Shown in pieces: positions 41,493 to 48,758 of a stretch of 64,000 nt of DNA. How positions within the stretch are numbered: position 1 is the stretch's first letter; every line of letters starts with the position of its first letter. The DNA comes from JASSUD01 sp031963445 (GTDB lineage: Bacteria > Pseudomonadota > Gammaproteobacteria > Burkholderiales > Burkholderiaceae): positions 1,612,001 to 1,676,000 of the forward strand of contig JASSUH010000001.1 of the NCBI GenBank assembly GCA_031963445.1, in the 5' to 3' direction. The translations under genes were made by a program, and so were the position numbers. The notes under the pieces were generated by a model. It saw nothing but the letters and a program-made list of their open reading frames with translations, searched no databases and was not told where the DNA came from.

Positions 41493-42695
41493 ATGTTTCC
41501 CTCTCGTATTATTTCTGGTATGCGCCCAACAGGCGCGCTGCATCTTGGTCATTATCACGGCGTATTGAAAAACTGGATTCAATTGCAATCGGAATATCCG
41601 TGCCTTTTTTTCGTCGCTGATTTACATGCGTTGACGACTCATTACGAAACGACAGATACCATTGAAAAAAATACTTGGGAAGTCATTATTGATTGGTTAG
41701 CGGCAGGCGTTGACCCGACCCAAGCGACCCTTTTTATTCAAAGTCGAGTGCCTGAACATGCCGAATTAGCGTTATTGCTTGGCATGAGTACACCTTTAAG
41801 TTGGTTAGAGCGGGTACCCACCTATAAAGAGCAACTTGAGAAGCTCAAAGGGAGAGATTTATTCACCTATGGTTTCCTAGGTTATCCGGTGTTAATGGCG
41901 GCAGATATATTGCTATACCGCGCATCGCATATTCCAGTGGGTGAAGATCAAGTCCCTCATGTGGAGATTACACGCGAGCTAGCGCGACGTTTTAATCATT
42001 TATACGGTCGTGAAGCAGGGTTTGAGAAAAAAGCGTTGGAAGCGGTGAAAAAACTCGGCGCTAAGCGTGCGCGTCGTTACCATGAGTTGCGTAATGCTTA
42101 TCAACAAGAAGGCAATGATGAAGCGCTAGAACAAGCCCATGCGCTTTTGCAAGAAGCGCAAAGCTTGTCGATGGGGGATAGAGAGCGGCTTTTTGGCTAC
42201 CTTGAAGGTTCAGGCAAAATTATTTTAGTTGAGCCACAAGCATTATTGACACAAGCGTCGCGCTTGACGGGACTCAATGGGCAAAAAATGTCGAAGTCCT
42301 ACGGTAATACGATTGGGCTACGCGAACCACGAGAAGCCATTGAAAAGAAAGTACGCACGATGCCAACTGACCCAGCACGCGTGCATCGCACTGATCCGGG
42401 CGACCCTGATAAATGTCCTGTGTGGCAGTTACACCAAGTTTATTCTAATGAGGATACCTGCGCGTGGGTGCAGCAAGGTTGCCGTAGTGCAGGCATTGGC
42501 TGCCTCGAATGCAAGCAACCTGTGATTGACTCCATTTTGCGTGAGCAGCAGCCAATGCTTGAGCGTGCTCAAGCTTACCAAGATGACCCATCTTTATTGC
42601 GTGCCATCGTCGCAGATGGCTGCGATAAAGCGCGTCATTTAGCTAACGAAACGATGCGCGAAGTGCGTGAAGCAATGGGTTTGGCATCTATCTAA
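41493..42695 (+). CDS. trpS: Tryptophanyl-tRNA synthetase
   Basis: Charges tRNA-Trp. It is 400 residues, the longer form usual in Burkholderiales. The class I signatures are HLGHYHG (HIGH motif) and GQKMSKSYGNT (KMSKS motif). An inserted charged helix (EKKALEAVKKLGAKRARRYH) lies mid-protein. Directly preceded by the M50 protease gene. Its TAA stop begins the following family C repeat. Confidence 0.96.
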   Translation: MFPSRIISGMRPTGALHLGHYHGVLKNWIQLQSEYPCLFFVADLHALTTHYETTDTIEKNTWEVIIDWLAAGVDPTQATLFIQSRVPEHAELALLLGMSTPLSWLERVPTYKEQLEKLKGRDLFTYGFLGYPVLMAADILLYRASHIPVGEDQVPHVEITRELARRFNHLYGREAGFEKKALEAVKKLGAKRARRYHELRNAYQQEGNDEALEQAHALLQEAQSLSMGDRERLFGYLEGSGKIILVEPQALLTQASRLTGLNGQKMSKSYGNTIGLREPREAIEKKVRTMPTDPARVHRTDPGDPDKCPVWQLHQVYSNEDTCAWVQQGCRSAGIGCLECKQPVIDSILREQQPMLERAQAYQDDPSLLRAIVADGCDKARHLANETMREVREAMGLASI

Positions 42696-42792
42696 CGCTG
42701 AATAAACCGGGAGCAAGAAATGCCTTTGCTGCCAGTACAATACCCAATGAAAAAGAGGGCGGCCTCAGTCGATTATCCTGCTGCTCCCGGTT
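42693..42792. repeat. Family C palindromic repeat, copy 2 (full)
   Basis: TAACGCTGAATAAACCGGGA at left and GCTCCCGGTTTATTCAGCTT at right are inverted arms. The middle contains TGCCTTTGCTGCCAGTACAA, also seen in degenerate form near 23.5 kb. The trpS stop codon is its first triplet. Confidence 0.8.
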
Positions 42793-42872
42793 TATTCAGC
42801 TTCCCCTAGCGAAGGGCGGAATTTAATCCGTTACAATCGCATTTTCCGCCTCAATGTATTGCATGACCTTTC

Positions 42873-43829
42873 ATGACTAACGGAACGCCTACTTTTAATT
42901 TGCAGGGCAGTATTGTTGCCCTCGTTACGCCAATGTTTGAAGATGGCAGTTTGGATTTATCCACGCTGCGTTCTTTGGTTGATTGGCATATTGCTGAGGG
43001 GACGGCTGGCATTGTGATCGCTGGCACCAGTGGCGAAGCAGCTACGCTCTCTAATGATGAATATCGTGTGTTGATTCAAACCGCTGTCGATCAGGCAGCG
43101 CAGCGTATTCCAATCATTGCCGGGGCAGGGAGTAATGCAACGGCGAAAGCGATTGAGTTAACTCAATCCGCGAAAGAAGCTGGCGCTACCGCGACACTGC
43201 AAGTCGTGCCCTACTATAACAAGCCAAGCCAAGAAGGGATGTTTTTGCACTTTGCAAAAATAGCGCAAAGCGTAGATTTACCTCTCATTCTCTACAATGT
43301 GCCAAGCCGTACGATTGCGGATATGCACAATGAAACCACCTTGCGTTTGAGCCAAATTCCGCAGATTGTGGGTGTTAAAGACGCAACAGCTGATATATGC
43401 CGTGGGCTTGATTTAATTCAATCTAAGCCAGCGGCCTTTTCAATTTATAGTGGAGACGACGCCTCTGCGATTTCGCTGATGCTAATGGGTGCCCAGGGCA
43501 TTATTTCTGTCACGGCAAATGTTGCGCCGCGCGCCATGAGTGAATTATGCAAAGCGGCGCTTGCTGGCGATGTTCAAACTGCGCGTGCTCTCCATATGAA
43601 ACTTTTAGCACTGCATCAGCATTTATTTGTTGAAGCGAATCCTATTCCTGTTAAATGGGCGTTGCATCAATTAGGCAAAATACCCGCTGGTATCCGTCTG
43701 CCATTGACGCCACTTGCTGCCCAACATCATGCAACGGTTCGTTCTGCTTTGCATGCAGCTGGTCTTCAAGAAGATCTGTCCAAGCCAAATAATGATGCGC
43801 TGACTACCCGTGCATCAACACAGTTCTGA
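42873..43829 (+). CDS. dapA: 4-hydroxy-tetrahydrodipicolinate synthase
   Basis: Condenses pyruvate and aspartate semialdehyde, the first step of the diaminopimelate/lysine branch. It is 318 residues; the Lys forming the Schiff base is in VGVKDATAD. Other motifs are AGTSGEAATLS and VPYYNKPSQEGM. The C-terminal 15-20 residues extend beyond the usual end. Retention is expected because DAP is needed for peptidoglycan. The next gene is bamC, as in E. coli and Burkholderia. Confidence 0.95.
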   Translation: MTNGTPTFNLQGSIVALVTPMFEDGSLDLSTLRSLVDWHIAEGTAGIVIAGTSGEAATLSNDEYRVLIQTAVDQAAQRIPIIAGAGSNATAKAIELTQSAKEAGATATLQVVPYYNKPSQEGMFLHFAKIAQSVDLPLILYNVPSRTIADMHNETTLRLSQIPQIVGVKDATADICRGLDLIQSKPAAFSIYSGDDASAISLMLMGAQGIISVTANVAPRAMSELCKAALAGDVQTARALHMKLLALHQHLFVEANPIPVKWALHQLGKIPAGIRLPLTPLAAQHHATVRSALHAAGLQEDLSKPNNDALTTRASTQF

Positions 43830-43891
43830 GGGATAAATACCTCCCGTTTGCGCAAATCTTCGCTCACCGAACCTTATTCGAGTTTTTCTAA

Positions 43892-45037
43892 ATGAAATCA
43901 ACTTATCGTCATATTTTTTTGCTGAACGTAACTTTTGCAGTCACCGCAGGCTCTTTGTTGACTGGTTGTGGCACGCTCAATGAAACATTTGCATCAGATC
44001 GGGTTAACTATCAAAACGCCGAGTCTGGGCCAGAGCTTAGCGTGCCGGCTGATTTGACTCAATTAAAGCCTAGCCAGCGCTTTGATATCTCTGCTAATCC
44101 TGCCTTATTGGGTGAGCAAAAAAAAGCCAAACAAGCAGCGCTGCAAGCGCAACCTCGCTTGCATTTGGAATACGATGGCAATGGCTATTGGCTCGTGGCA
44201 GCTGGCTATACGCCTGAACAGTTATGGCCACAACTGCAAGCCCTATGGGAAAAAAATGGCTTTACCCTGAAGGTCAACCAGCCAGAATTGGGCATGATGG
44301 AAACCGACTGGGCCGAGAACCGCGCACAAATACCGCATAGTGGGTTTCGTAAATCGATAGGCAAATTTTTAGAAAAAATATATTCATCTGGCACGCGCGA
44401 TAAGTTCCGTACGCTAGTACAACGACATGCAAATGGAACAGCGATTTCGATTGTTCATCATGGTATGGAAGAAGTCGTCATTGGTCGCAGAGATTCTTCC
44501 CGTTGGCAAGATAGAGCGCGTGAACCTAACCTTGAACTCGCGTTCTTCGCGCGACTTATGGAAAATTTGGGGGTTAACGAAGGGCAAGCCCAAGACTTAA
44601 TCAAGCAAGTTCGGCAAACAGAGCGCGCGACAGTTACTGTCAATGAGCAAGCAAAAGCAACACTGATCTCATTAGATGAATCGTTTGAACGTGTTTGGTG
44701 GCGCGTTGGCTTAGCGTTAGATCGTATGGATTTTGCTGTTGAGAAGCGGGCTAAGGACAAGGGTCTGTACGTTGGGCGTTTAATAAAAAGAAGGCTGGAA
44801 GAAACGCAAGACGAAGCGGCAAAGGAAGAAAACAAAGCGCTCGCAAAACCTGGCTTACTAAGCAAACTTTTTAATCGTCGCGCGCAAGAAATATCAAAAT
44901 CAGCGCCTTATATGATTCAGATTCAAGCAGTGAGTAATGCCAAAACCCAAGTAGCGGTAATTACCGAGGGCGGACAGGTCGACAATACGCCTGAGGCACG
45001 ACGCCTTATTTTGGCCTTGCATGCTCAATTAAATTAA
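43892..45037 (+). CDS. bamC: Outer membrane assembly lipoprotein BamC
   Basis: A 381-residue lipoprotein of the BAM complex. The signal and lipobox are FAVTAGSLLTGCGTL, with Cys about 29. An unstructured segment (SGPELSVPADLTQLKPSQRF) is followed by two helix-grip domains, at about 90-205 (YWLVAAGYTPEQLWPQL) and 245-375 (ESFERVWWRVGLALDRMDF). The dapA-bamC order supports the call. Confidence 0.88.
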   Translation: MKSTYRHIFLLNVTFAVTAGSLLTGCGTLNETFASDRVNYQNAESGPELSVPADLTQLKPSQRFDISANPALLGEQKKAKQAALQAQPRLHLEYDGNGYWLVAAGYTPEQLWPQLQALWEKNGFTLKVNQPELGMMETDWAENRAQIPHSGFRKSIGKFLEKIYSSGTRDKFRTLVQRHANGTAISIVHHGMEEVVIGRRDSSRWQDRAREPNLELAFFARLMENLGVNEGQAQDLIKQVRQTERATVTVNEQAKATLISLDESFERVWWRVGLALDRMDFAVEKRAKDKGLYVGRLIKRRLEETQDEAAKEENKALAKPGLLSKLFNRRAQEISKSAPYMIQIQAVSNAKTQVAVITEGGQVDNTPEARRLILALHAQLN

Positions 45038-45094
45038 TGTGCTAGGGAGGCTTTGAATAGGCCTCCTAACTCAAATTCGTAATAAGAAATCTAG

Positions 45095-45475
45095 GGCGTG
45101 TCCTCAATTAAGCCAAATAACAGCGGCAGCGAGGTAACCACACTACGCCCTATCGCCGGGTCTTCGGAATTTTTTTTGCCGCTCCGGCACTATGCTGATG
45201 TGCTCGCACTATCGTGCTGTCGATCATCGCATACTCATTCTCGGCATCTCCCGCCAGCTAATCGAATAGCTTTTTCCATACTCCCTTAATAGAGCAGCGA
45301 CTAAAGCGCGTATACAGGGCTTTCCAGCGTCCATAACGGGGGAAGGCATACCCCGGGCCAAGGGGGCCCCGTGCGATAGCCATACAGTACTGATTTATCA
45401 GCCATTCAGAGGCATGATGCCACCATTCATCTTATAACTCGCCTTCCTTAGTGAAAATTCCAGTCGATATAGGCC
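45095..45475 (-). pseudogene. IS5-family transposase remnant
   Basis: Pieced together across frames, the minus strand encodes parts of the first half of an IS5-group transposase: YGRWKALYTRF-like text, then GDAENEYAMIDSTIVRAHQH and SAGAAKK. The AMIDSTIVRAHQHSAGA segment holds the first catalytic Asp of the DDE triad. Several frameshifts and stops are present and the C-terminal half is gone. No terminal inverted repeats were identified. The adjoining 45476-45760 stretch holds nothing else recognised. Confidence 0.75.
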
Positions 45476-45761
45476 TTTATCTGAAATTAAGGCATTTACC
45501 ATCTATTCAACATTAGGCGTTTAGAAATATGCTGCTAGTCATGTAAGGGTTTGCGCAGCATTTTTATTATATGGCGTGACATTAATAGGCCAGCTCCCGA
45601 AATGAAATTATCGAAGCCATATAAAATTTCGCAAGCGTAAAATTTACAAGGGTAGGCTATATAAAACGAACTAGGTATTTTATTTGTTAATTCGAAATTT
45701 GCTTTTATATAAAATCCATTAAAAATCGAATAATTTCCTTGTTATTTTGCAGGATGAATAT

Positions 45762-46793
45762 ATGCTTTCCATTCAAAACTCCCCTACTTGGCAAAAAATG
45801 CCAAGGAACTTGAATAGCTTATTTGAGTTAAATGTTCCGCATATAAAAAATAAAATTTTTGGGCGCTTGAGTATTTCAGAGCGCGTCAATTTAGCTTATG
45901 CGAGTAAAGTATGTTATTCCGCCTACCTTGAAACACTTAATCTAAACGGATCGATCAGAGGGGAATCGATAAGATTCATTTTTTCTAAAGCGGTGCCTCA
46001 ATTAGAAGAGATTAATCCTAGCGCTACTCAGTTTAAAGAAAAAACCGTAAATAAAATGGAACAAGCTCTTGAGAGCCTTTATATCAGAAATGTTTATACG
46101 GGGTCTTACCAAGGTACACAAGTGAGATTTTATTCGCTATTGAACAGAACCATTAGTGCATGCATTTTATTCCAGAACAATTGGTGCCCTGGGTATCTAA
46201 GAGTAAAAGCAGTAGCTGATAGATTTGATGAATATATATCCGATGCTCAAGAAGCTTCCTCAGAAATGAGTAGAGAATTGATGGGACGATCAGAATTAGT
46301 ATCTAATGCTAAATTAAAAATAAGAGCTACGGAGAGAGAATTTAAAACAAGAATCTTATCCGATATTTTTCTGGCAATTCCTTTTGTAAATTTTTTATTT
46401 GAATATAAATCTTATGATTTTTGGTTAATATGTGTGGTGGTTATAGTTCAGATTTTGGTATGCGCTATTAAAGCGTCAAAATTTAAGCTTGCTGTAAGCG
46501 AAGTGTTGGAAGGATATCCTAGAGTAAAAAGCGCTATTAATACTTTCGAGGTGGTTGAGGGTAACTTAAATATAATCAAAAAATACACTGAGGAAGTAAA
46601 CAATATATTAAATTCCATGAATAATTTCATTGAATATGAACGCTTTTCAACAGAGAATGAAATTTTCCCATCGAAAGATATGGAATATATTGAAGCTCAA
46701 GAATATAGAAATAACGCTAATAAAATACTACAGCAATTTTCAGGGGCATTAGCAAATATCAGACAAATTTCTCTTGAGGGAAGGCCAGCATAA
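45762..46793 (+). CDS. F-box-like membrane protein
   Basis: A 343-residue protein from ATG 45762; a TTG five codons earlier is an alternative. The N-terminus resembles an F-box (LNSLFELNVPHIKNKIFGRL and ISERVNLAYASKVCYSAYL). The middle is helical. Two adjacent hydrophobic segments at about 205-245 (ILSDIFLAIPFVNFLF and YDFWLICVVVIVQILVCAI) form a hairpin. The rest is a coiled-coil-like tail. It is AT-rich and sits next to an IS remnant. No named family was recognised; a host-directed role is inferred from the F-box-like start. Confidence 0.55.
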   Translation: MLSIQNSPTWQKMPRNLNSLFELNVPHIKNKIFGRLSISERVNLAYASKVCYSAYLETLNLNGSIRGESIRFIFSKAVPQLEEINPSATQFKEKTVNKMEQALESLYIRNVYTGSYQGTQVRFYSLLNRTISACILFQNNWCPGYLRVKAVADRFDEYISDAQEASSEMSRELMGRSELVSNAKLKIRATEREFKTRILSDIFLAIPFVNFLFEYKSYDFWLICVVVIVQILVCAIKASKFKLAVSEVLEGYPRVKSAINTFEVVEGNLNIIKKYTEEVNNILNSMNNFIEYERFSTENEIFPSKDMEYIEAQEYRNNANKILQQFSGALANIRQISLEGRPA

Positions 46794-46955
46794 CTTAGAC
46801 ACTGAGCGAAATCTTCGTTTAGTGGAGTCATTGCTTACTATTTTATGAACAATAAGCTTGCGCTGCCTTTACAGTATTTCTCCTCAAATTCAATTATCCC
46901 GAATTGATATTAGATCGAAATATCCATGTAAAACCGTGCGTGCGGCATAGGCGTT

Positions 46956-47026
46956 GCAAAAAAATTAGCCCCTCTCATCATAAAGTTCGATCAAAGTATC
47001 TGATCGAATAAATGATGAGAGGGGCT
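46956..47026 (-). terminator. Long hairpin terminator of the small lipoprotein gene
   Basis: A perfect 14-bp stem (AGCCCCTCTCATCA and its complement) contains an inner TTCGATCA / TGATCGAA stem. On the minus strand it is followed by AATTTTTTT. A second hairpin (AACTATCTATC / GATAGATAGTT) lies at 47028-47054, right after the stop codon. Confidence 0.8.
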
Positions 47027-47058
47027 GAACTATCTATCGTAGTGATAGATAGTTACGC

Positions 47059-47295
47059 TTAGCGTACTGCAGAAGCTGCGCTAGCAGGAGCGGCTTCAGA
47101 AGCAGCTGCTGAGCTGGCAGGCGCTGCATTGACATCAGGCACAATGGTTTCTGGCGTAGAAGCAGCTGATGTAGCAGCAGGCGCTTCGCTAGCAGCATTA
47201 GGTGCGCTCTGTTCGTTCTCTTTGTTGGAATTTTGAGGGCAAGCTGAGAGAGCGAAGGCTGCCGTCAGAAGAGTAACGAGGAGACATTTTTTCAT
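47059..47295 (-). CDS. Small Ala/Ser-rich lipoprotein
   Basis: A 78-residue protein from ATG 47295. The signal peptide and lipobox are MKKCLLVTLLTAAFALSACP, with Cys at residue 19. The mature part is a low-complexity Ala/Ser/Pro/Glu chain (SEAPAATSAASTPET and similar), probably disordered. It has a strong terminator, which suggests real expression. Function unknown. Confidence 0.65.
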   Translation of the reverse strand: MKKCLLVTLLTAAFALSACPQNSNKENEQSAPNAASEAPAATSAASTPETIVPDVNAAPASSAAASEAAPASAASAVR

Positions 47296-47301
47296 TATCA
47301 A

Positions 47302-47989
47302 GTCCTTTTATGGTTAAAGATAAGCAAGGGGTGACCCTTATGTACTTGCAGGTAATGTAGAAAGCCTGTTTACGTTAACACGGCAGACTTCCTCTTTACA
47401 TGCGATTGACTCGAAATTATAGGCACTTTCATCTCTAGCGTCGATGAAGCACTAGGCATGAGTCGCTTGATGATTAGGCAGGCACTCGACACTAGCCGAC
47501 CTATAAAACCTCTGCATAACCCCAGGCTCTGCAGAACCAATAACGCCAGCCTCATAGCAAGTACTAATGTACTGTCTAGCCACGGCTTGCCTTGCCTTGG
47601 GCGTTATTCAGAGGTCTTCTTAAAGACCATGCCTGCCTTCCAACTAGAAGCCAATACTAAGTACTTTTGTTAGAGAAGAAAGTTAAAAAATGTTACAGAA
47701 TGATAGAACTTATTGCATTGCGCTTAACGGATTATCGGTGGAATGGTAGAGATTAATTAGGGAAAATTCTGTAGCCAAATGTATGCCTAGGGATACTTAA
47801 TAACAGTCTCAGCAAAGAATACCTTTGATGTCAGTCAATACTAAACAATGTACGACAAGAAGATATGACTCTGTTAAGGGGGCTAGAAAACGCTTTGGCA
47901 TGAAGACGTACTGATCTTTAAAAACGCTAAAATAAAGCAGTAGGAGCGCCGCATCGTATAATGCGATTTGGATTTTGGAGAATTACAGA
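47302..47989. other. Intergenic with family D repeat
   Basis: About 690 bases without a convincing gene. A family D element is at about 47500-47630 (AAACCTCTGCATAACCCCAG and GGGCGTTATTCAGAGGTCTT). Its centre has GTACTAATGTACTGTCTAGC. The rest up to the slyD ribosome-binding site shows no recognised feature. Confidence 0.5.
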
Positions 47990-48568
47990 ATGAATATTGA
48001 ACACAAAAAGATTACGAAAAATACTGTCGTCTCGATCGACTATACGCTGTCGGACGCGCAAGGCAATGTCATTGAGGAGGGAGATGAGCCTATCGTCTAT
48101 CTGCACGGTGGCTATGAAGGCATTTTCCCAAAGATAGAAGAAGCGCTAGAAGGCCAAGAACTAGGCTTTGAAACGCAAGTTCAGCTTGAACCCGATGATG
48201 CATTTGGTGAATACAATCCAGAGCTGATAAAAATTGAAGCCCGTAGTCGCTTTCCTGGTGCGCTCGAAGTCGGTATGCAATTTGAAGGCGTTCCGGATGA
48301 AGACGCTGAAGAGGATGAAGGCGATGACGAGGATGATGATATCGTCATTTATACAGTGACAGATGTTGCAGAAGATAAAGTCGTGTTAGATGGCAACCAT
48401 CCGTTAGCCGGTATTGTGCTTCGCTTTAGCTTAAAAGTGACCAATGTGCGTGAGGCAAGTGCTGAAGAAATTTTGCATGAACATGCACATGGCGCCGATG
48501 GTCTTGATACTCATGAAGGTGACGTAGAGGAAGAGAGTAAAAATAAGCAATCTCCAACTTTGCATTAA
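47990..48568 (+). CDS. slyD: FKBP-type peptidyl-prolyl isomerase, SlyD-like
   Basis: A 192-residue SlyD-type isomerase/chaperone. ATG 47990 follows GGAG at 47976-47979. The FKBP half is NTVVSIDYTLSDAQGNVIEE and PIVYLHGGYEGIFPKIEEAL. The insert-in-flap domain carries AFGEYNPELIKI. An acidic stretch (DEDAEEDEGDDEDDD) interrupts the protein around residue 105. The metal-binding His/Cys tail of E. coli SlyD is reduced to a few His residues (LHEHAHGADG). It is convergent with mutS. Confidence 0.9.
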   Translation: MNIEHKKITKNTVVSIDYTLSDAQGNVIEEGDEPIVYLHGGYEGIFPKIEEALEGQELGFETQVQLEPDDAFGEYNPELIKIEARSRFPGALEVGMQFEGVPDEDAEEDEGDDEDDDIVIYTVTDVAEDKVVLDGNHPLAGIVLRFSLKVTNVREASAEEILHEHAHGADGLDTHEGDVEEESKNKQSPTLH

Positions 48569-48573
48569 ACCTC

Positions 48574-48710
48574 TTAGAATCTGTTCACGATCTTCAAAAG
48601 TGGGTTGTGTTGGGGTGAGGAACGAACCCCAACATGCGTACCAACAGCCTCTATTAGGTCTTCTGAAAAACCTAGAGTGGACTTTTAGAAAGATCGTAAC
48701 CAGACTCTTA
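48574..48710. repeat. Family A palindromic repeat, copy 7
   Basis: TTAGAATCTGTTCACGATCT at left and GATCGTAACCAGACTCTTA-type text at right. The core has GGGTTGTGTTGGGGTGAGGA facing ACGAACCCCAACATGCGTAC. It lies between the convergent slyD and mutS genes. Confidence 0.75.
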
Positions 48711-48711
48711 A

Positions 48712-48748
48712 AAAAGCGCTGAAATTAAGTTTCTCAGCGCTTTTTTTA
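48712..48748. terminator. Bidirectional terminator between slyD and mutS
   Basis: The stem AAAAGCGCTGA and its complement TCAGCGCTTTT, with a 10-12 base loop, is flanked by A and T runs on both sides. It can end both convergent genes. Confidence 0.8.
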
Positions 48749-48758
48749 ATTGTCAAAA

